From: UBA12191 sp964422295 | Lineage (GTDB): Bacteria > Planctomycetota > UBA8108 > UBA1146 | DNA length: 64,000 nt | Reading direction: 5' to 3' | NCBI GenBank assembly: GCA_964422295.1 | Contig: CAYRAM010000001.1 | Location: 1 to 64,000, forward strand | Shown: positions 1-8,614 of the stretch, piece after piece | How the letters are laid out: the number at the start of each line of letters is the position of its first letter | Numbering within the stretch: the stretch's first letter is position 1 | Program-made: the position numbers and the translations under genes | Notes under the pieces: model-generated | Database searches by the model: none | The model's input: only the letters and a program-made list of their open reading frames with translations | What the model was told of the DNA's origin: nothing

Positions 1-9
1 TCGCAATTC

Positions 10-99
<90 letters not shown>

Positions 100-115
100 C
101 ATTTAAATTCGATTT

Positions 116-206
116 CCGGGGTCCGGGCGACCGCCGGCCCGTGAACCTGGTCAGGCCCTGACGGGAGCAGCCATGACGGTGTCCGCTGGTGTGCTTCGGG
201 CTCCGG
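116..206 (+). ncRNA. ffs: Signal recognition particle RNA (4.5S type)
   Basis: This is the small bacterial SRP RNA, which binds Ffh and targets nascent membrane proteins. The conserved helix 8 core is visible at about 149-172: GTCAGG, an asymmetric internal loop and GGGAGCAGCC, matching the family pattern GTCAGG...GGAAGCAGCC. The ends CCGGGG (116-121) and CTCCGG (201-206) pair and the stem continues inward (TCCGG with TTCGGG, one G-T pair). The length of about 90 nt is right for the short form without an Alu domain. It lies between tRNA-Ser and dnaX. The exact ends are inferred from pairing. Confidence 0.9.
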
Positions 207-337
207 TCCTCTCAAGAAGATTCTGCTCTCCCGGAGTCATTTTCATCCCGGCTCAAAATCCATTTTGTGCAATCTGCTGGAGATTTGAGGCACTTTTGTG
301 GCTTGCCTGATAGGTGCCAGCGGGTTCTGATGGGGCC

Positions 338-1921
338 ATGAGTACCCCAACCCCCGAAAACCGGACCGATGCGCCTGAATCCGGAGAAAATGACACTGAA
401 TACCAGGTCATCGCTCGTCGATTCCGTCCACGGAATTTTGATGAAGTGGTGGGCCAGGAGGCGGTTGCTGACGCATTGAAGCAGTCGATTCTGCAGAAGC
501 GATTGGCCCATGCTTACCTCTTCTGTGGACCGCGAGGGGTTGGCAAAACATCGATGGCGCGAATCTTTGCAGCGGCACTGCAATGCCCCAACGCAAAAGA
601 TGCGACCCCCTGTTCCGAGTGCGCCACCTGTGATCGCATCTTTCGAGGGGAGGATTCGGATGTCACCGAGATGGATGGTGCTTCCAACCGGGGGATCGAC
701 GATATCCGGGGACTCATCGAGCATGTCCAGTATGCACCGACCCAGGGGCGATATCGGGTCTTCATCCTCGATGAAGTTCACATGCTCACCAGAGATGCCT
801 TCAACGCACTGTTGAAGACTCTGGAGGAGCCGCCCGCACACGTCAAATTTGTGTTTGCCACGACCGAGCCGGAGCGGATCCTGCCGACCGTATTGAGCCG
901 ATGTCAGCGTTGTGACTTTTCTTCCATTTCCCATCAGGATATCGCCCGACGTCTCGAGCAAATTTGCCAAATGGAGGGGGCCGAGCCCGGATCAGGGTTA
1001 TTGGAAGAAATCGCCACCCTGGCACGCGGTGGCATGCGCGATGCCCAATCGATGCTGGATCAGGTCCTCGCCTTCGCAGGCAATGAACCGAAGTTGGAAG
1101 ATCTGCTGCGCATCACCGGTCGCGTCTCGACAGAGAAGTTGCACCAACTGATCTCGATTCTTGAAACGGGAGATTTGGCAGCGGCACTTCAGGAGCTTGC
1201 TCCTCTCCTCGAATCGGGGACTGAACCCTCGGTATTGAATGATCAATTGATCTCTCTGATGAGGGACCAGCTTCATGACGGAGTCGAGGCGGGTTGGAAT
1301 CCCGAGAAGGTGGAAGCAAACCTGCTGGCCCAAGAGATCTTGCAAGAAACCCGCCAGAAATTGCGCCAGCAGGATCGTGGGGATTTGGTATTGGAAATCT
1401 CTTTGTTGCGCATTGCGACTCTCTCTGCCTTGGTGCGAACGGGGATGAATTCGAACCCGCAGAGTGTTCCTGCGGGATATCTCTCCGATCGAGCGGGAGA
1501 AGATGTCGTGCAACGACCGGCTGGAGAAGTTGAGCCTGAGAATAGGAGCAATCCCGGATCGATCATCGCAGAAACTCCGGCGCAGGCCTCCACCTCTGCG
1601 GGAGACGCAGTCGCTTCTGCAGAGGTGCGACCGGGCACTCCTGAAAAGGTTTCTGTTGCCGCAGTCAAGAGCCGGGCGCAAGTAGCCCTCGATGCCTTGC
1701 AGGGGACCGCAGAGGCTTCAACACCCCAAACGTCATCACTCCAAAACAGTCCATCCGTGTTGGAGTCGGCCGGGTTGGAATTGGCGCGGGAGGCGACCGA
1801 TCCGAGGGGACAGTCCGAGAATCCGTCCATCGATGACCGCAAGGATGAAGTGGATACACCCAAGGTAATTCGTGATGCAGAGGAAATTTTCCGCTCAAAA
1901 GCTCACCGAAAACAAAACTAG
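338..1921 (+). CDS. dnaX: DNA polymerase III subunit gamma/tau
   Basis: Clamp-loader ATPase that loads the beta clamp and ties together the replicative polymerases. From the ATG at 338 the protein has 527 residues. Walker A GPRGVGKT is at 64-71, zinc-binding cysteines at 83, 92, 95 and 98, Walker B LDEVH at 144-148, and the arginine-finger region LSRCQRCDF follows. The AAA+ and clamp-loader part covers roughly the first 360 residues. The tail is acidic, low in complexity and poorly conserved, as is usual for tau. A GTG at 314 in the same frame would add 8 residues; neither start has a strong ribosome binding site. I see no A6G-type slippery stretch that would make a separate gamma. It is followed by ybaB and recR. 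Confidence 0.96.
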   Translation: MSTPTPENRTDAPESGENDTEYQVIARRFRPRNFDEVVGQEAVADALKQSILQKRLAHAYLFCGPRGVGKTSMARIFAAALQCPNAKDATPCSECATCDRIFRGEDSDVTEMDGASNRGIDDIRGLIEHVQYAPTQGRYRVFILDEVHMLTRDAFNALLKTLEEPPAHVKFVFATTEPERILPTVLSRCQRCDFSSISHQDIARRLEQICQMEGAEPGSGLLEEIATLARGGMRDAQSMLDQVLAFAGNEPKLEDLLRITGRVSTEKLHQLISILETGDLAAALQELAPLLESGTEPSVLNDQLISLMRDQLHDGVEAGWNPEKVEANLLAQEILQETRQKLRQQDRGDLVLEISLLRIATLSALVRTGMNSNPQSVPAGYLSDRAGEDVVQRPAGEVEPENRSNPGSIIAETPAQASTSAGDAVASAEVRPGTPEKVSVAAVKSRAQVALDALQGTAEASTPQTSSLQNSPSVLESAGLELAREATDPRGQSENPSIDDRKDEVDTPKVIRDAEEIFRSKAHRKQN

Positions 1922-1967
1922 CAATTTGCCGATCGAACAGCAGTGATCAGTATCGAAGGAGTTGATG

Positions 1968-2285
1968 ATGACCAGTGGTGATCTGGGAGGCTTGTTTCAG
2001 CAAGCCCAAAAGATGCAAAAGGAACTGAAAGCGGTCCAGGAGGATCTCAAGCAGAGGACTGTGATGGGGGAATCGGGCAGCGGAGCAGTCAAGGTCTATG
2101 CCAGCGGTGCCCAAGAGGTACTCAAGATTGAGATCGAGTCCTCCGTGGCAGATCCGGATGACACCGAAATGTTGGAAGATCTACTGCTGGTGGCTGTTCA
2201 GCAAGCACTGCAAAAAGCCAAGGAGTTGGCCGATTCCGAAACTTCCCGCGTCACCGGGGGAATGAATCTCCCGGGAATGATGTAG
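1968..2285 (+). CDS. ybaB: YbaB/EbfC family nucleoid-associated protein
   Basis: Small DNA-binding protein of the YbaB/EbfC family, thought to bind the nucleoid as a dimer. About 105 residues with the family landmarks: an N-terminal helix LFQQAQKMQKELKAVQ, the central G-x-V-KVYASGAQEV strand region, EIESSVADPDDTEMLEDLL, and a C-terminal GGMNLPGM tail. Two ATGs stand side by side at 1965 and 1968; the second lies 7 nt after GAAGGA and is preferred. It sits between dnaX and recR, the standard place for this gene, with 7 nt to recR. Confidence 0.95.
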   Translation: MTSGDLGGLFQQAQKMQKELKAVQEDLKQRTVMGESGSGAVKVYASGAQEVLKIEIESSVADPDDTEMLEDLLLVAVQQALQKAKELADSETSRVTGGMNLPGMM

Positions 2286-2292
2286 AGCCACC

Positions 2293-2922
2293 ATGGCTGA
2301 AGATGTGATCCTGGAAGAGTTGATAGCGGCCTTTTCCAAATTGCCGGGGATCGGCTCAAAGAGCGCAGAGCGCCTCGCCTATCATGTGCTCAAAGTCTCC
2401 CGCTCGGAGGCGATGGAACTCGCCGAAGCGATTCGCAAGGTCAAGGATGAACTACGTCGCTGCGACGAATGCTTCAATATCTGCGAGCGAGAGCGCTGTG
2501 AAATTTGCGAGGATGAAGCCCGCGATGCGAGCATCATCCTGGTGGTGGAGCAACCCAAAGATCTCAGGGCCATCGAAGGAAGTGGTGCCTACCAGGGAAA
2601 ATATCATGTCCTGGGTGCGACCTTTTCCCCGATGGACGAAAGAGGGCCGGAGCACCTGTCCCTCGATCGGCTTTTGGAACGCTGCAGGGGTGAACAGGTC
2701 AAAGAGGTCATTTTGGCTCTCAACCCCGACTTTGAAGGGGATGGGACCGCTCTATTGGTCACTGAAAGCCTCTCGGATCAATCGGTGCAGGTCACACGTT
2801 TGGCCCGGGGATTACCCAGCGGCGGGCAAATCGAATTCATGAACCAGAGTATCCTCCGGGATGCGGTCGAAGGGCGCGGAGGATTTGGTCAATCCGAATC
2901 TTCCGGAACAGTGAAATCCTGA
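2293..2922 (+). CDS. recR: Recombination mediator protein RecR
   Basis: RecR works with RecO (and RecF) to load RecA onto gapped single-stranded DNA. The 209-residue length is normal. In order: a helix-hairpin-helix (LPGIGSKSAERLAYHVLK, about 17-34), a C4 zinc finger with C57, C60, C69 and C72, a Toprim domain (ILVVEQPKDL onward, with the acidic ERGPEHLSLDRL stretch), and a C-terminal RLARGLPSGGQIEFM segment. It is the last gene of the tRNA-Ser, ffs, dnaX, ybaB, recR cluster. The stop codon lies inside a tandem 15-bp repeat (2913-2952). Confidence 0.97.
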   Translation: MAEDVILEELIAAFSKLPGIGSKSAERLAYHVLKVSRSEAMELAEAIRKVKDELRRCDECFNICERERCEICEDEARDASIILVVEQPKDLRAIEGSGAYQGKYHVLGATFSPMDERGPEHLSLDRLLERCRGEQVKEVILALNPDFEGDGTALLVTESLSDQSVQVTRLARGLPSGGQIEFMNQSILRDAVEGRGGFGQSESSGTVKS

Positions 2923-2952
2923 TGATGGAAATCCTGATGATGGAAATACTGA
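2913..2952. repeat. Tandem 15-bp repeat at the recR 3' end
   Basis: Two perfect copies of GAAATCCTGATGATG (2913-2927 and 2928-2942), then a degenerate partial third copy (GAAATACTGAGGG). The recR stop codon is in the first copy and the next gene begins about 35 bp downstream. This looks like a small slippage duplication; no function can be assigned. Confidence 0.8.
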
Positions 2953-2986
2953 GGGATGAGGGCAGTGTTACGAAAGACGGAGTAAT

Positions 2987-4570
2987 TTGAAAAACCTATC
3001 GAAGGCAACGGCAGTCTCACTATTGATCTTTGCTGCTTCGACGGCCTTTTCGACGTCTGCAGAAGCACAGGCGAACAAAGCAAATTTGGGCCTGAAAATT
3101 GAGGACAAATTTGTTGCTATCAATGTTCAATCCCTCAATCAGACCGGGAATGACTGGAATCTTCTCCGAGATAGCAGCATTTGTTTTCCTGTGATCATTT
3201 CGCTTACCAATCCTCTTGCCAAAGAGGTCCAGGTCAGGCTTGAGTTCTCAGACTACAGTCGCATTCAAAGTCAAAGGGGCATGAAGTCCTTCCAATATAA
3301 TTGCACATTTACAATACCTCCCAAGCAAACCATCTCCCGCTTGCGAGGAATCCCTTTGGTGATTAGACAGATTGCCCCTGGGTCGAAGGAAAGGGGGAGG
3401 ATTCGAACTGACGGCTTCATGATCCGGGCGCAGTTGATCGAAGGGACGTCATTTGTTACGAAATCTCTCCAGTTGGATTGTCCAAACCACTGGCTGGGTT
3501 CTGGCTATTCAATGGCTGATGTCAACAAGCATTTGAGTGGGGAACGAAATCTGGTGATTTGCCCAGCAGAGCTGGATGGCGATGGACTGACCAGAATCGA
3601 GCAAGAGTTTGAAGCTGATACTTCCTGGCCGATAGAAACTCTTCCCCAGTCTTGCAGACCCCTTTTGGCGCTCAATCGATTGGTGATGGTAGGGGTTACT
3701 CCGGCAGATCTCAGCAAGGGGCAAAGAGATGCGATTAAATCGGCGATCGAGGGAGGCTTGGAAGTCTATCTGTATTCATCTCCAGACGGAGCCGGGCTTG
3801 ATTGGGGGATTGAATTCCAGCCTTTTAAACAATCAGAATCGGGTCTGACTTTTTCTGTCATGAAAAGCCCCGTCGGCAGAGGAGAATATGGAGAAGGAGT
3901 CGCTCCAAGAAGCCTTGCCAGGCTGGGGGTCCAAATCCTCGACCAGGAGTTGAGGCCCATGAACCCCAGTGATCTGACACTGGTTTTTCTTGGGCTGTAC
4001 GTCCTCCTTCTGGTACCTGGGGTCTTCATTACCTTTAAAGCCCAAAGGAAACAAAAATTACTGCTCTGGGTAATCCCTTTAATTTTCTTAGGCACCGTAA
4101 TCGTGGTCACGGTTGTTGGGGTGACTCATTTTGGAGTAACCAAGAGATCGCAAAGTATTGCAGGAGTTTATCACCTTGAGAACAAGGTCAGGGTACTTCA
4201 ACTTGTCGAAGGGGTCTTTGATCCTCTTGGGTCCACGATGGGGCGAACGCTTCTTGCGAATGAGGAATTGGTCTTGGATTACGATTCAATCTTCAATTAC
4301 AGGTCGATCAAGTTTGAAGAACAGGAAGACGGGACATTGAGGGAGACTCTGAAGACTTTTCCACGAAGCCTGAACTTCAAAGTTCGAACTATCCCGCTGG
4401 ATCATTCGGCACAGCTGGCGATCCCAAAGGTGCGCTGGCCTCTTAATACCCATCAAATTGTCTCTTCTGGCATTCTGGATAAAATGCGAGATATCTCGGA
4501 TGTAGAAATATTGGATCGATTCGGAATTGAGCCGGACTTGAGAGTCATCGGCTTGGAGGGCTTGAAATAA
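2987..4570 (+). CDS. Membrane-anchored exported protein of an ABC exporter operon
   Basis: Unrecognised 527-residue protein. It starts at TTG (2987), 5 nt after GGAG, with a signal peptide over residues 1-27 ending near AEA. The exported part begins with a probable beta-sandwich, then a stretch around 200-260 (ALNRLVMVGVTPADL, QRDAIKSAIEGGLEVYLY) that resembles the glutamine-amidotransferase-like fold seen in proteins beside ABC-2 transporters. Two membrane segments follow at about 331-351 and 358-379, and then about 145 residues beyond the second. The stop overlaps the start of the ABC ATPase gene (TAATG), so it is probably a partner of that exporter. The fold assignment is inference. Base composition here looks more AT-rich than the neighbours. 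Confidence 0.8.
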   Translation: MKNLSKATAVSLLIFAASTAFSTSAEAQANKANLGLKIEDKFVAINVQSLNQTGNDWNLLRDSSICFPVIISLTNPLAKEVQVRLEFSDYSRIQSQRGMKSFQYNCTFTIPPKQTISRLRGIPLVIRQIAPGSKERGRIRTDGFMIRAQLIEGTSFVTKSLQLDCPNHWLGSGYSMADVNKHLSGERNLVICPAELDGDGLTRIEQEFEADTSWPIETLPQSCRPLLALNRLVMVGVTPADLSKGQRDAIKSAIEGGLEVYLYSSPDGAGLDWGIEFQPFKQSESGLTFSVMKSPVGRGEYGEGVAPRSLARLGVQILDQELRPMNPSDLTLVFLGLYVLLLVPGVFITFKAQRKQKLLLWVIPLIFLGTVIVVTVVGVTHFGVTKRSQSIAGVYHLENKVRVLQLVEGVFDPLGSTMGRTLLANEELVLDYDSIFNYRSIKFEEQEDGTLRETLKTFPRSLNFKVRTIPLDHSAQLAIPKVRWPLNTHQIVSSGILDKMRDISDVEILDRFGIEPDLRVIGLEGLK

Positions 4571-5520
4571 TGCCTCTTTCCACTTCGATTCTTCAGGTCA
4601 GAAACTTAAGCGTCAGTTTTGGCAATGTTCATGCTGTGAAGAACATCACCTTCGATGTGAATAGAGGTGTGATTCATGGTTTCATTGGCCCAAATGGTGC
4701 TGGCAAAACGACCACAATAAAGGTGATTTCCACATTGCAGGTGCCCGATTCCGGGGGAGTTTGGGTGGGTGGGATTAATGTACTGACCCAGCCACAGGCT
4801 ATTCGGCAAAATCTCGGATACATGCCTGATCATATCGGGGTATACGCAGGACTCAGTGTATTGGAGTATCTGGACTTTTTCGCACTGACCCGCCGGATCT
4901 ATGGGGCCAAAAAGCAGTCCGTCATCTCCGATGTTGTGGAGTTGACCGACCTCGGGGATCTTCTCGATCGCGAAGTTGAATCGCTATCCAAGGGGATGCG
5001 ACAAAGATTGTGTTTGGCACAAACTCTGCTTCATGAACCAGATTTGCTGATTCTCGATGAGCCGGCCAGTGGATTGGATCCGAGGGCACGCATCGAATTT
5101 CGTGAGTTGATCCTGGAGTTAAGACGACTTGGAAAGACCATATTTCTGTCGAGTCACATTTTGTCAGAGCTCTCTCCCATTTGTGACTCGGTGAGCATCA
5201 TCGAAAAAGGTCAAATCGTCGCTCACGGAGCACTGGAGGAGATTCAGGATCAAATGTCGAAGGGGGTCACTTCATTTGAAGTCGTCTTGCTGAAGGAGCC
5301 CGAAGGAGACCTCGAATCCCTTCTTAGTCAACTGCCATCCTTCTCGATGACGATGATCCAGGGTCGTAAGTTTCGTTTTGAATGGGTAGGGCAGATCGAG
5401 GAAGTGGCAAAGGTGTGGGAGATGTTGTCCTCCAATGGCTTTGTCATCTCAGGGATAAGCAAGCAGGAAGATGACTTGGAAAACATATTCATGTCATTGA
5501 CGACAGGAGAGGTTCAATGA
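4570..5520 (+). CDS. ABC transporter ATP-binding protein
   Basis: Nucleotide-binding subunit (316 residues) of an ABC-2 type exporter of the CcmA/NatA-like class. Walker A GPNGAGKT is at 40-47, signature LSKGMRQ at 139-145, Walker B LLILDEP at 159-165 and the H-loop histidine is 196. A C-terminal domain of about 90 residues follows, as in gliding or NatA-type ATPases. The start ATG overlaps the previous stop by one base, and its own stop overlaps the permease start (ATGA), so the three genes are probably translated together. The substrate is unknown. Confidence 0.95.
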   Translation: MPLSTSILQVRNLSVSFGNVHAVKNITFDVNRGVIHGFIGPNGAGKTTTIKVISTLQVPDSGGVWVGGINVLTQPQAIRQNLGYMPDHIGVYAGLSVLEYLDFFALTRRIYGAKKQSVISDVVELTDLGDLLDREVESLSKGMRQRLCLAQTLLHEPDLLILDEPASGLDPRARIEFRELILELRRLGKTIFLSSHILSELSPICDSVSIIEKGQIVAHGALEEIQDQMSKGVTSFEVVLLKEPEGDLESLLSQLPSFSMTMIQGRKFRFEWVGQIEEVAKVWEMLSSNGFVISGISKQEDDLENIFMSLTTGEVQ

Positions 5521-7166
5521 GCAAGGAGTTCCTCTTCAAAATACTGGGTGTTTCCATGATTCAGAAGGATCTTGTCCTCGCCATGAAGAGAAACTCATGG
5601 ATGATCATCCAATTGTTGTACCTACTGGTGTTAGGGTTTGTCCTGGCGGTGGCTATCATCGCGTGGGATCGTGACAATTCTTCGCCTGACTCCCTCTGGA
5701 GTACTGTCAGCACTGCAAAAGTTGTGAGCACTTATCTGTTTTGCCAAGTGATGGTGATTTGTGTGATATTCCCATTCCTTGCAGGTAATTCAATTACCCG
5801 TGAAAAGTCTGAGCAAACTTGGGCGTTGCTGAGAACCACTGCGCTCACACCGGGGGAGTTGGTTCGAGGCAAATACTTCGCTTTGGTAAGTCAATGTCTG
5901 TACGTCATGCTGCTGTCTGCACCTCTCCTGGTGATGACGACGCTTTTGGGTGGAGTATCACTCAATGAGGTTCTTCTTGAATACATGCTTCACATTGTAT
6001 TGGTTGCATGGATATGCGCAGTAGGGGTATTAACGTCTTCATTTGCCCGCAAAGGTGCCGGAGCGATATTGGGGACACCATTGTTTTTCTTTTTCCCAAT
6101 GATGTTTGTAATTTTCTTTGCCGGTAACAGTTATTTCGATTCATCCCAGATGATGATGAGCCAAGTGGCTACTTACTATGCAAATTATCCTGTGGAATCC
6201 TACATCATTGCATCGGCGATTGTGATTTCAGCGGTTGCCGCTTTGATGTTGGCGGTTCATACAATTTCATCCGTCAATTCCATCCGCAGTATTCAGACTC
6301 GATTTGGTGTGTTTCTCTTATACATCTACATCGCTGGAACTGCTCTGTACTACTTCAATTACAGGCCATTTCAAAGCGCGTTAGACTTCAATGTAGCGAC
6401 TTTACTGGTGGGTGGAGTCGCATTACCACTATTAAGAATTGCAGGGGGTGAGTCCAGTACTCCCTTGGGTGTTCGTCAATTCAGCAGAGAACGACCGGTA
6501 TCGGCACGCTTCCTGATCTTCTTTTTACCAGGTGGAATGAGAAGTTTGCTTTTGTGTTTTTTGATTCTGCTCCTCTTTGTTCCCCTGGGGTCTGTAGAGG
6601 TCACTCCAAGGGTAGCGCCGAATGCAAATGTCGATCTCACTCGGGTAGAAGCAGATATCAATTATGTCAAAGGGATATACTATTCGGTGTTGTTTTGGTT
6701 GGGAGCAGTTTTTGCTCTGGCATGGTTTTTGGGACAGTGTGGCTGCAGCAGCATCTTGAGTGCTTCACTTGCATTCACAGTACATTTCATTGCTTTGCTC
6801 GTGATGACCGTTCTTTCAGTCCGATTTGGACACGCATGGTCCGCTTTTTCTCCGAACGTGTCGGTGATCTCGACCCCTTTCAACATGTTCGATGCGATGA
6901 GTTACTCCGGAAGAAACTTCCAACGTGGATTCCCTGAGTACTTTGGTTCTTCTATTCGCATGGACACCCTGTTCAATATCGCTCAAATTGTAGTGTTCAG
7001 TGGGGTAGGGTGCCTCGTCGCATTCAAGAAAAAGAACTCCATCTTTTCGCAGGGCTTAGATGCTGAAAGCGGTCTATTGCTGGATCTTCCAAAGGAAGAT
7101 CTTGAATCAGGATCAGAGGTAGAACCGGTGGTGGAGAAACCTCCTGAACAAGAGGAGAATTCATGA
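5517..7166 (+). CDS. ABC-2 type transporter permease
   Basis: Polytopic membrane protein of 549 residues with about a dozen hydrophobic segments, starting with one at about 27-49. The conserved cytoplasmic stretch ITREKSEQTWALLRTTALTP followed by GELVRGKYFAL (about 92-122) is typical of COG1277-like ABC-2 permeases. The acidic C-terminus (DLESGSEVEPVVEKPP) is soluble. The start overlaps the ATPase stop as ATGA, and the stop overlaps the start of the CxxC protein the same way. It forms the membrane channel of the exporter encoded at 4570-5520. Confidence 0.93.
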   Translation: MSKEFLFKILGVSMIQKDLVLAMKRNSWMIIQLLYLLVLGFVLAVAIIAWDRDNSSPDSLWSTVSTAKVVSTYLFCQVMVICVIFPFLAGNSITREKSEQTWALLRTTALTPGELVRGKYFALVSQCLYVMLLSAPLLVMTTLLGGVSLNEVLLEYMLHIVLVAWICAVGVLTSSFARKGAGAILGTPLFFFFPMMFVIFFAGNSYFDSSQMMMSQVATYYANYPVESYIIASAIVISAVAALMLAVHTISSVNSIRSIQTRFGVFLLYIYIAGTALYYFNYRPFQSALDFNVATLLVGGVALPLLRIAGGESSTPLGVRQFSRERPVSARFLIFFLPGGMRSLLLCFLILLLFVPLGSVEVTPRVAPNANVDLTRVEADINYVKGIYYSVLFWLGAVFALAWFLGQCGCSSILSASLAFTVHFIALLVMTVLSVRFGHAWSAFSPNVSVISTPFNMFDAMSYSGRNFQRGFPEYFGSSIRMDTLFNIAQIVVFSGVGCLVAFKKKNSIFSQGLDAESGLLLDLPKEDLESGSEVEPVVEKPPEQEENS

Positions 7167-8080
7167 AATTCCAGCTCTGGGTGATTGCGATCACTTCTTT
7201 GGTCATGGTGTTCGCGGGACTGCAATCCAATGTGTTCGCTGAAGATGTCATCATCTTGAAAAGTGGTCGTACCATTACCGGAAAAATCGTCAACAGAACA
7301 GATGAGTTCCTTGAAGTCGAAATGAGCGTGGGGAAATCCAGAGCAACAGTCACTGTTCCCATCGCGGATGTAGAGCGGATTGAAAAAGGTACCAATCGAA
7401 ACGACGAATTTCGCAAGCGCTGGTCCGAATTGAAACCAAGGGATCTTACGGCGTTGGGGAAATTGCTCGAGTGGTGTGAGAGCGAGGGGCTGAAGATTCA
7501 AGCCTCCCAAGTTCGAAAGAGGATCGAAAAGGAAAAACTGGAGCTTCTCAAGGAAGAGTTTCCGGAATTGTGGTGTCGTCCCTGTGGTGCCACGGGGAAG
7601 TTGTCGTGCGCCGGATGCAAAGGCAAGGGACACACGTTAAACCCTTGCCCTCGCTGTGCAGGAGAAGGAGAGGTCGGCTGTCGATCATGCTCTCGTAAGA
7701 AAGAGGGCAGTTTGGACTGTCGTCGATGCGGAGGTGCTGGGGTATACGAACGCTTCGATCCCGCAAAAGGGAAAAAGGTCAAAACCCGCTGCAATACTTG
7801 CAGTGGAAAGGGCAAAATTGAATGCCCGACCTGTAAAGGGAAGCAACGGGCTCGCTGCAGTGATTGCAAGGGAGAGGGAGGTAAGGGAGTCCCTTGTGAA
7901 GATTGCAAAGGGCAAAAGGTCTTGCTCTGCAAGCCTTGCGAGGCATCAGGCGTGAAGGGAAATCCGCAGAAGAAAGCTCCGCCGAAGTTGGGGGAAGACC
8001 AGAATAAAACTCCTGGTAAAGACGCAGAAAAGAAAACCCCTGAGAAGAAGCCCGTGATCAAAAAGAACCCTTTTGGGTAG
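7163..8080 (+). CDS. Exported protein with ten CxxC pairs (DnaJ-like zinc repeats)
   Basis: A 305-residue protein with a signal peptide (about 1-26, ending VFA). A short beta-rich domain (IILKSGRTITGKIVNR, about 30-75) is followed by a helical stretch, then ten CxxC pairs between about 136 and 272. Several have the DnaJ central-domain form CxxCxGxG, for example CAGCKGKG, CNTCSGKG and CSDCKGEG. The tail is Lys/Pro-rich. Such repeats bind zinc and unfolded protein in DnaJ; here there is no J domain and the protein appears to be exported, which is unusual. It is translationally coupled to the ABC permease (ATGA overlap) and may be a partner or cargo of that exporter. No terminator is evident after it. 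Confidence 0.85.
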   Translation: MKFQLWVIAITSLVMVFAGLQSNVFAEDVIILKSGRTITGKIVNRTDEFLEVEMSVGKSRATVTVPIADVERIEKGTNRNDEFRKRWSELKPRDLTALGKLLEWCESEGLKIQASQVRKRIEKEKLELLKEEFPELWCRPCGATGKLSCAGCKGKGHTLNPCPRCAGEGEVGCRSCSRKKEGSLDCRRCGGAGVYERFDPAKGKKVKTRCNTCSGKGKIECPTCKGKQRARCSDCKGEGGKGVPCEDCKGQKVLLCKPCEASGVKGNPQKKAPPKLGEDQNKTPGKDAEKKTPEKKPVIKKNPFG

Positions 8081-8083
8081 GGG

Positions 8084-8614
8084 TTACTCAGATTTCGTAA
8101 TTTGAATCAATAGAGAGCCTGCAGCAACCGTTTCACCCTCAGACACTTTGATCAATGATACGGTTCCTGATTCAGGAGCAACGATTTCATTCTCCATTTT
8201 CATCGCTTCCAGGAGCAACAGGGGTTGTCCTGTTTCCACCTGATCTCCTTCAGCGATCAATACCTTGCGAACGATACCCGGCATCACGCTTTCGACGAAG
8301 GTTTCCCCACTACCCGCGCCTGTCCCTGAAACTTCACGAGTGATCAGGTCGACCGGGTCAAGCACTCCGAGTTCAATCGGTTCGTGATCGAGTAGGAAGC
8401 GTAATGGTGCGCCGATTCGGTTTCCTGGCAAAAGAGTGATGGTTCTTGTTTCTCCGTGGGAGATCATTCTCAGGACAGTTCCTTCTTCGATTACGCTTAC
8501 TCTCGCAGTCAAGCGGGAGCCATCCGGGAGTTCAAAACTCCATTCCCTGCCCGTGGGATCTGAATGAGCTTCCAGGTTTGCGTGTTGATCATTCCATTCG
8601 ATTTGATACTTCAT
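8084..8614 (-). CDS. accB: Biotin carboxyl carrier protein (acyl-CoA carboxylase)
   Basis: Carries the biotin that shuttles CO2 from biotin carboxylase to the carboxyltransferase. 176 residues: an N-terminal half like that linking domains in propionyl-CoA carboxylase alpha chains, then a biotinyl domain from about 105 with EAMKMENEI and the acceptor lysine at 139. Its start overlaps the biotin carboxylase stop by 4 bases. In many bacteria these two parts are fused in one alpha chain; here they are separate genes. It is the last gene of the propionyl-CoA module and ends 3 bp from the convergent CxxC-protein gene. Confidence 0.93.
   Translation of the reverse strand: MKYQIEWNDQHANLEAHSDPTGREWSFELPDGSRLTARVSVIEEGTVLRMISHGETRTITLLPGNRIGAPLRFLLDHEPIELGVLDPVDLITREVSGTGAGSGETFVESVMPGIVRKVLIAEGDQVETGQPLLLLEAMKMENEIVAPESGTVSLIKVSEGETVAAGSLLIQITKSE

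Noticed and set aside
1890..1921. A-rich stretch near the dnaX 3' end as a programmed frameshift site
   Set aside because: No A6G-type heptamer with a following structure; the runs are only four A long and near the stop codon.
3400..3420. T-loop-like GGATTCGAAC suggesting a minus-strand tRNA
   Set aside because: No acceptor, D or anticodon arms around it; it is coding sequence (RIRTDGF) of the 2987-4570 gene.
8058..8080. Minus-strand ACCC-AAAA-GGGT followed by TCTTTTT after the biotin carrier gene
   Set aside because: A 4-bp stem is too weak to call as a terminator, though it is the only candidate there.
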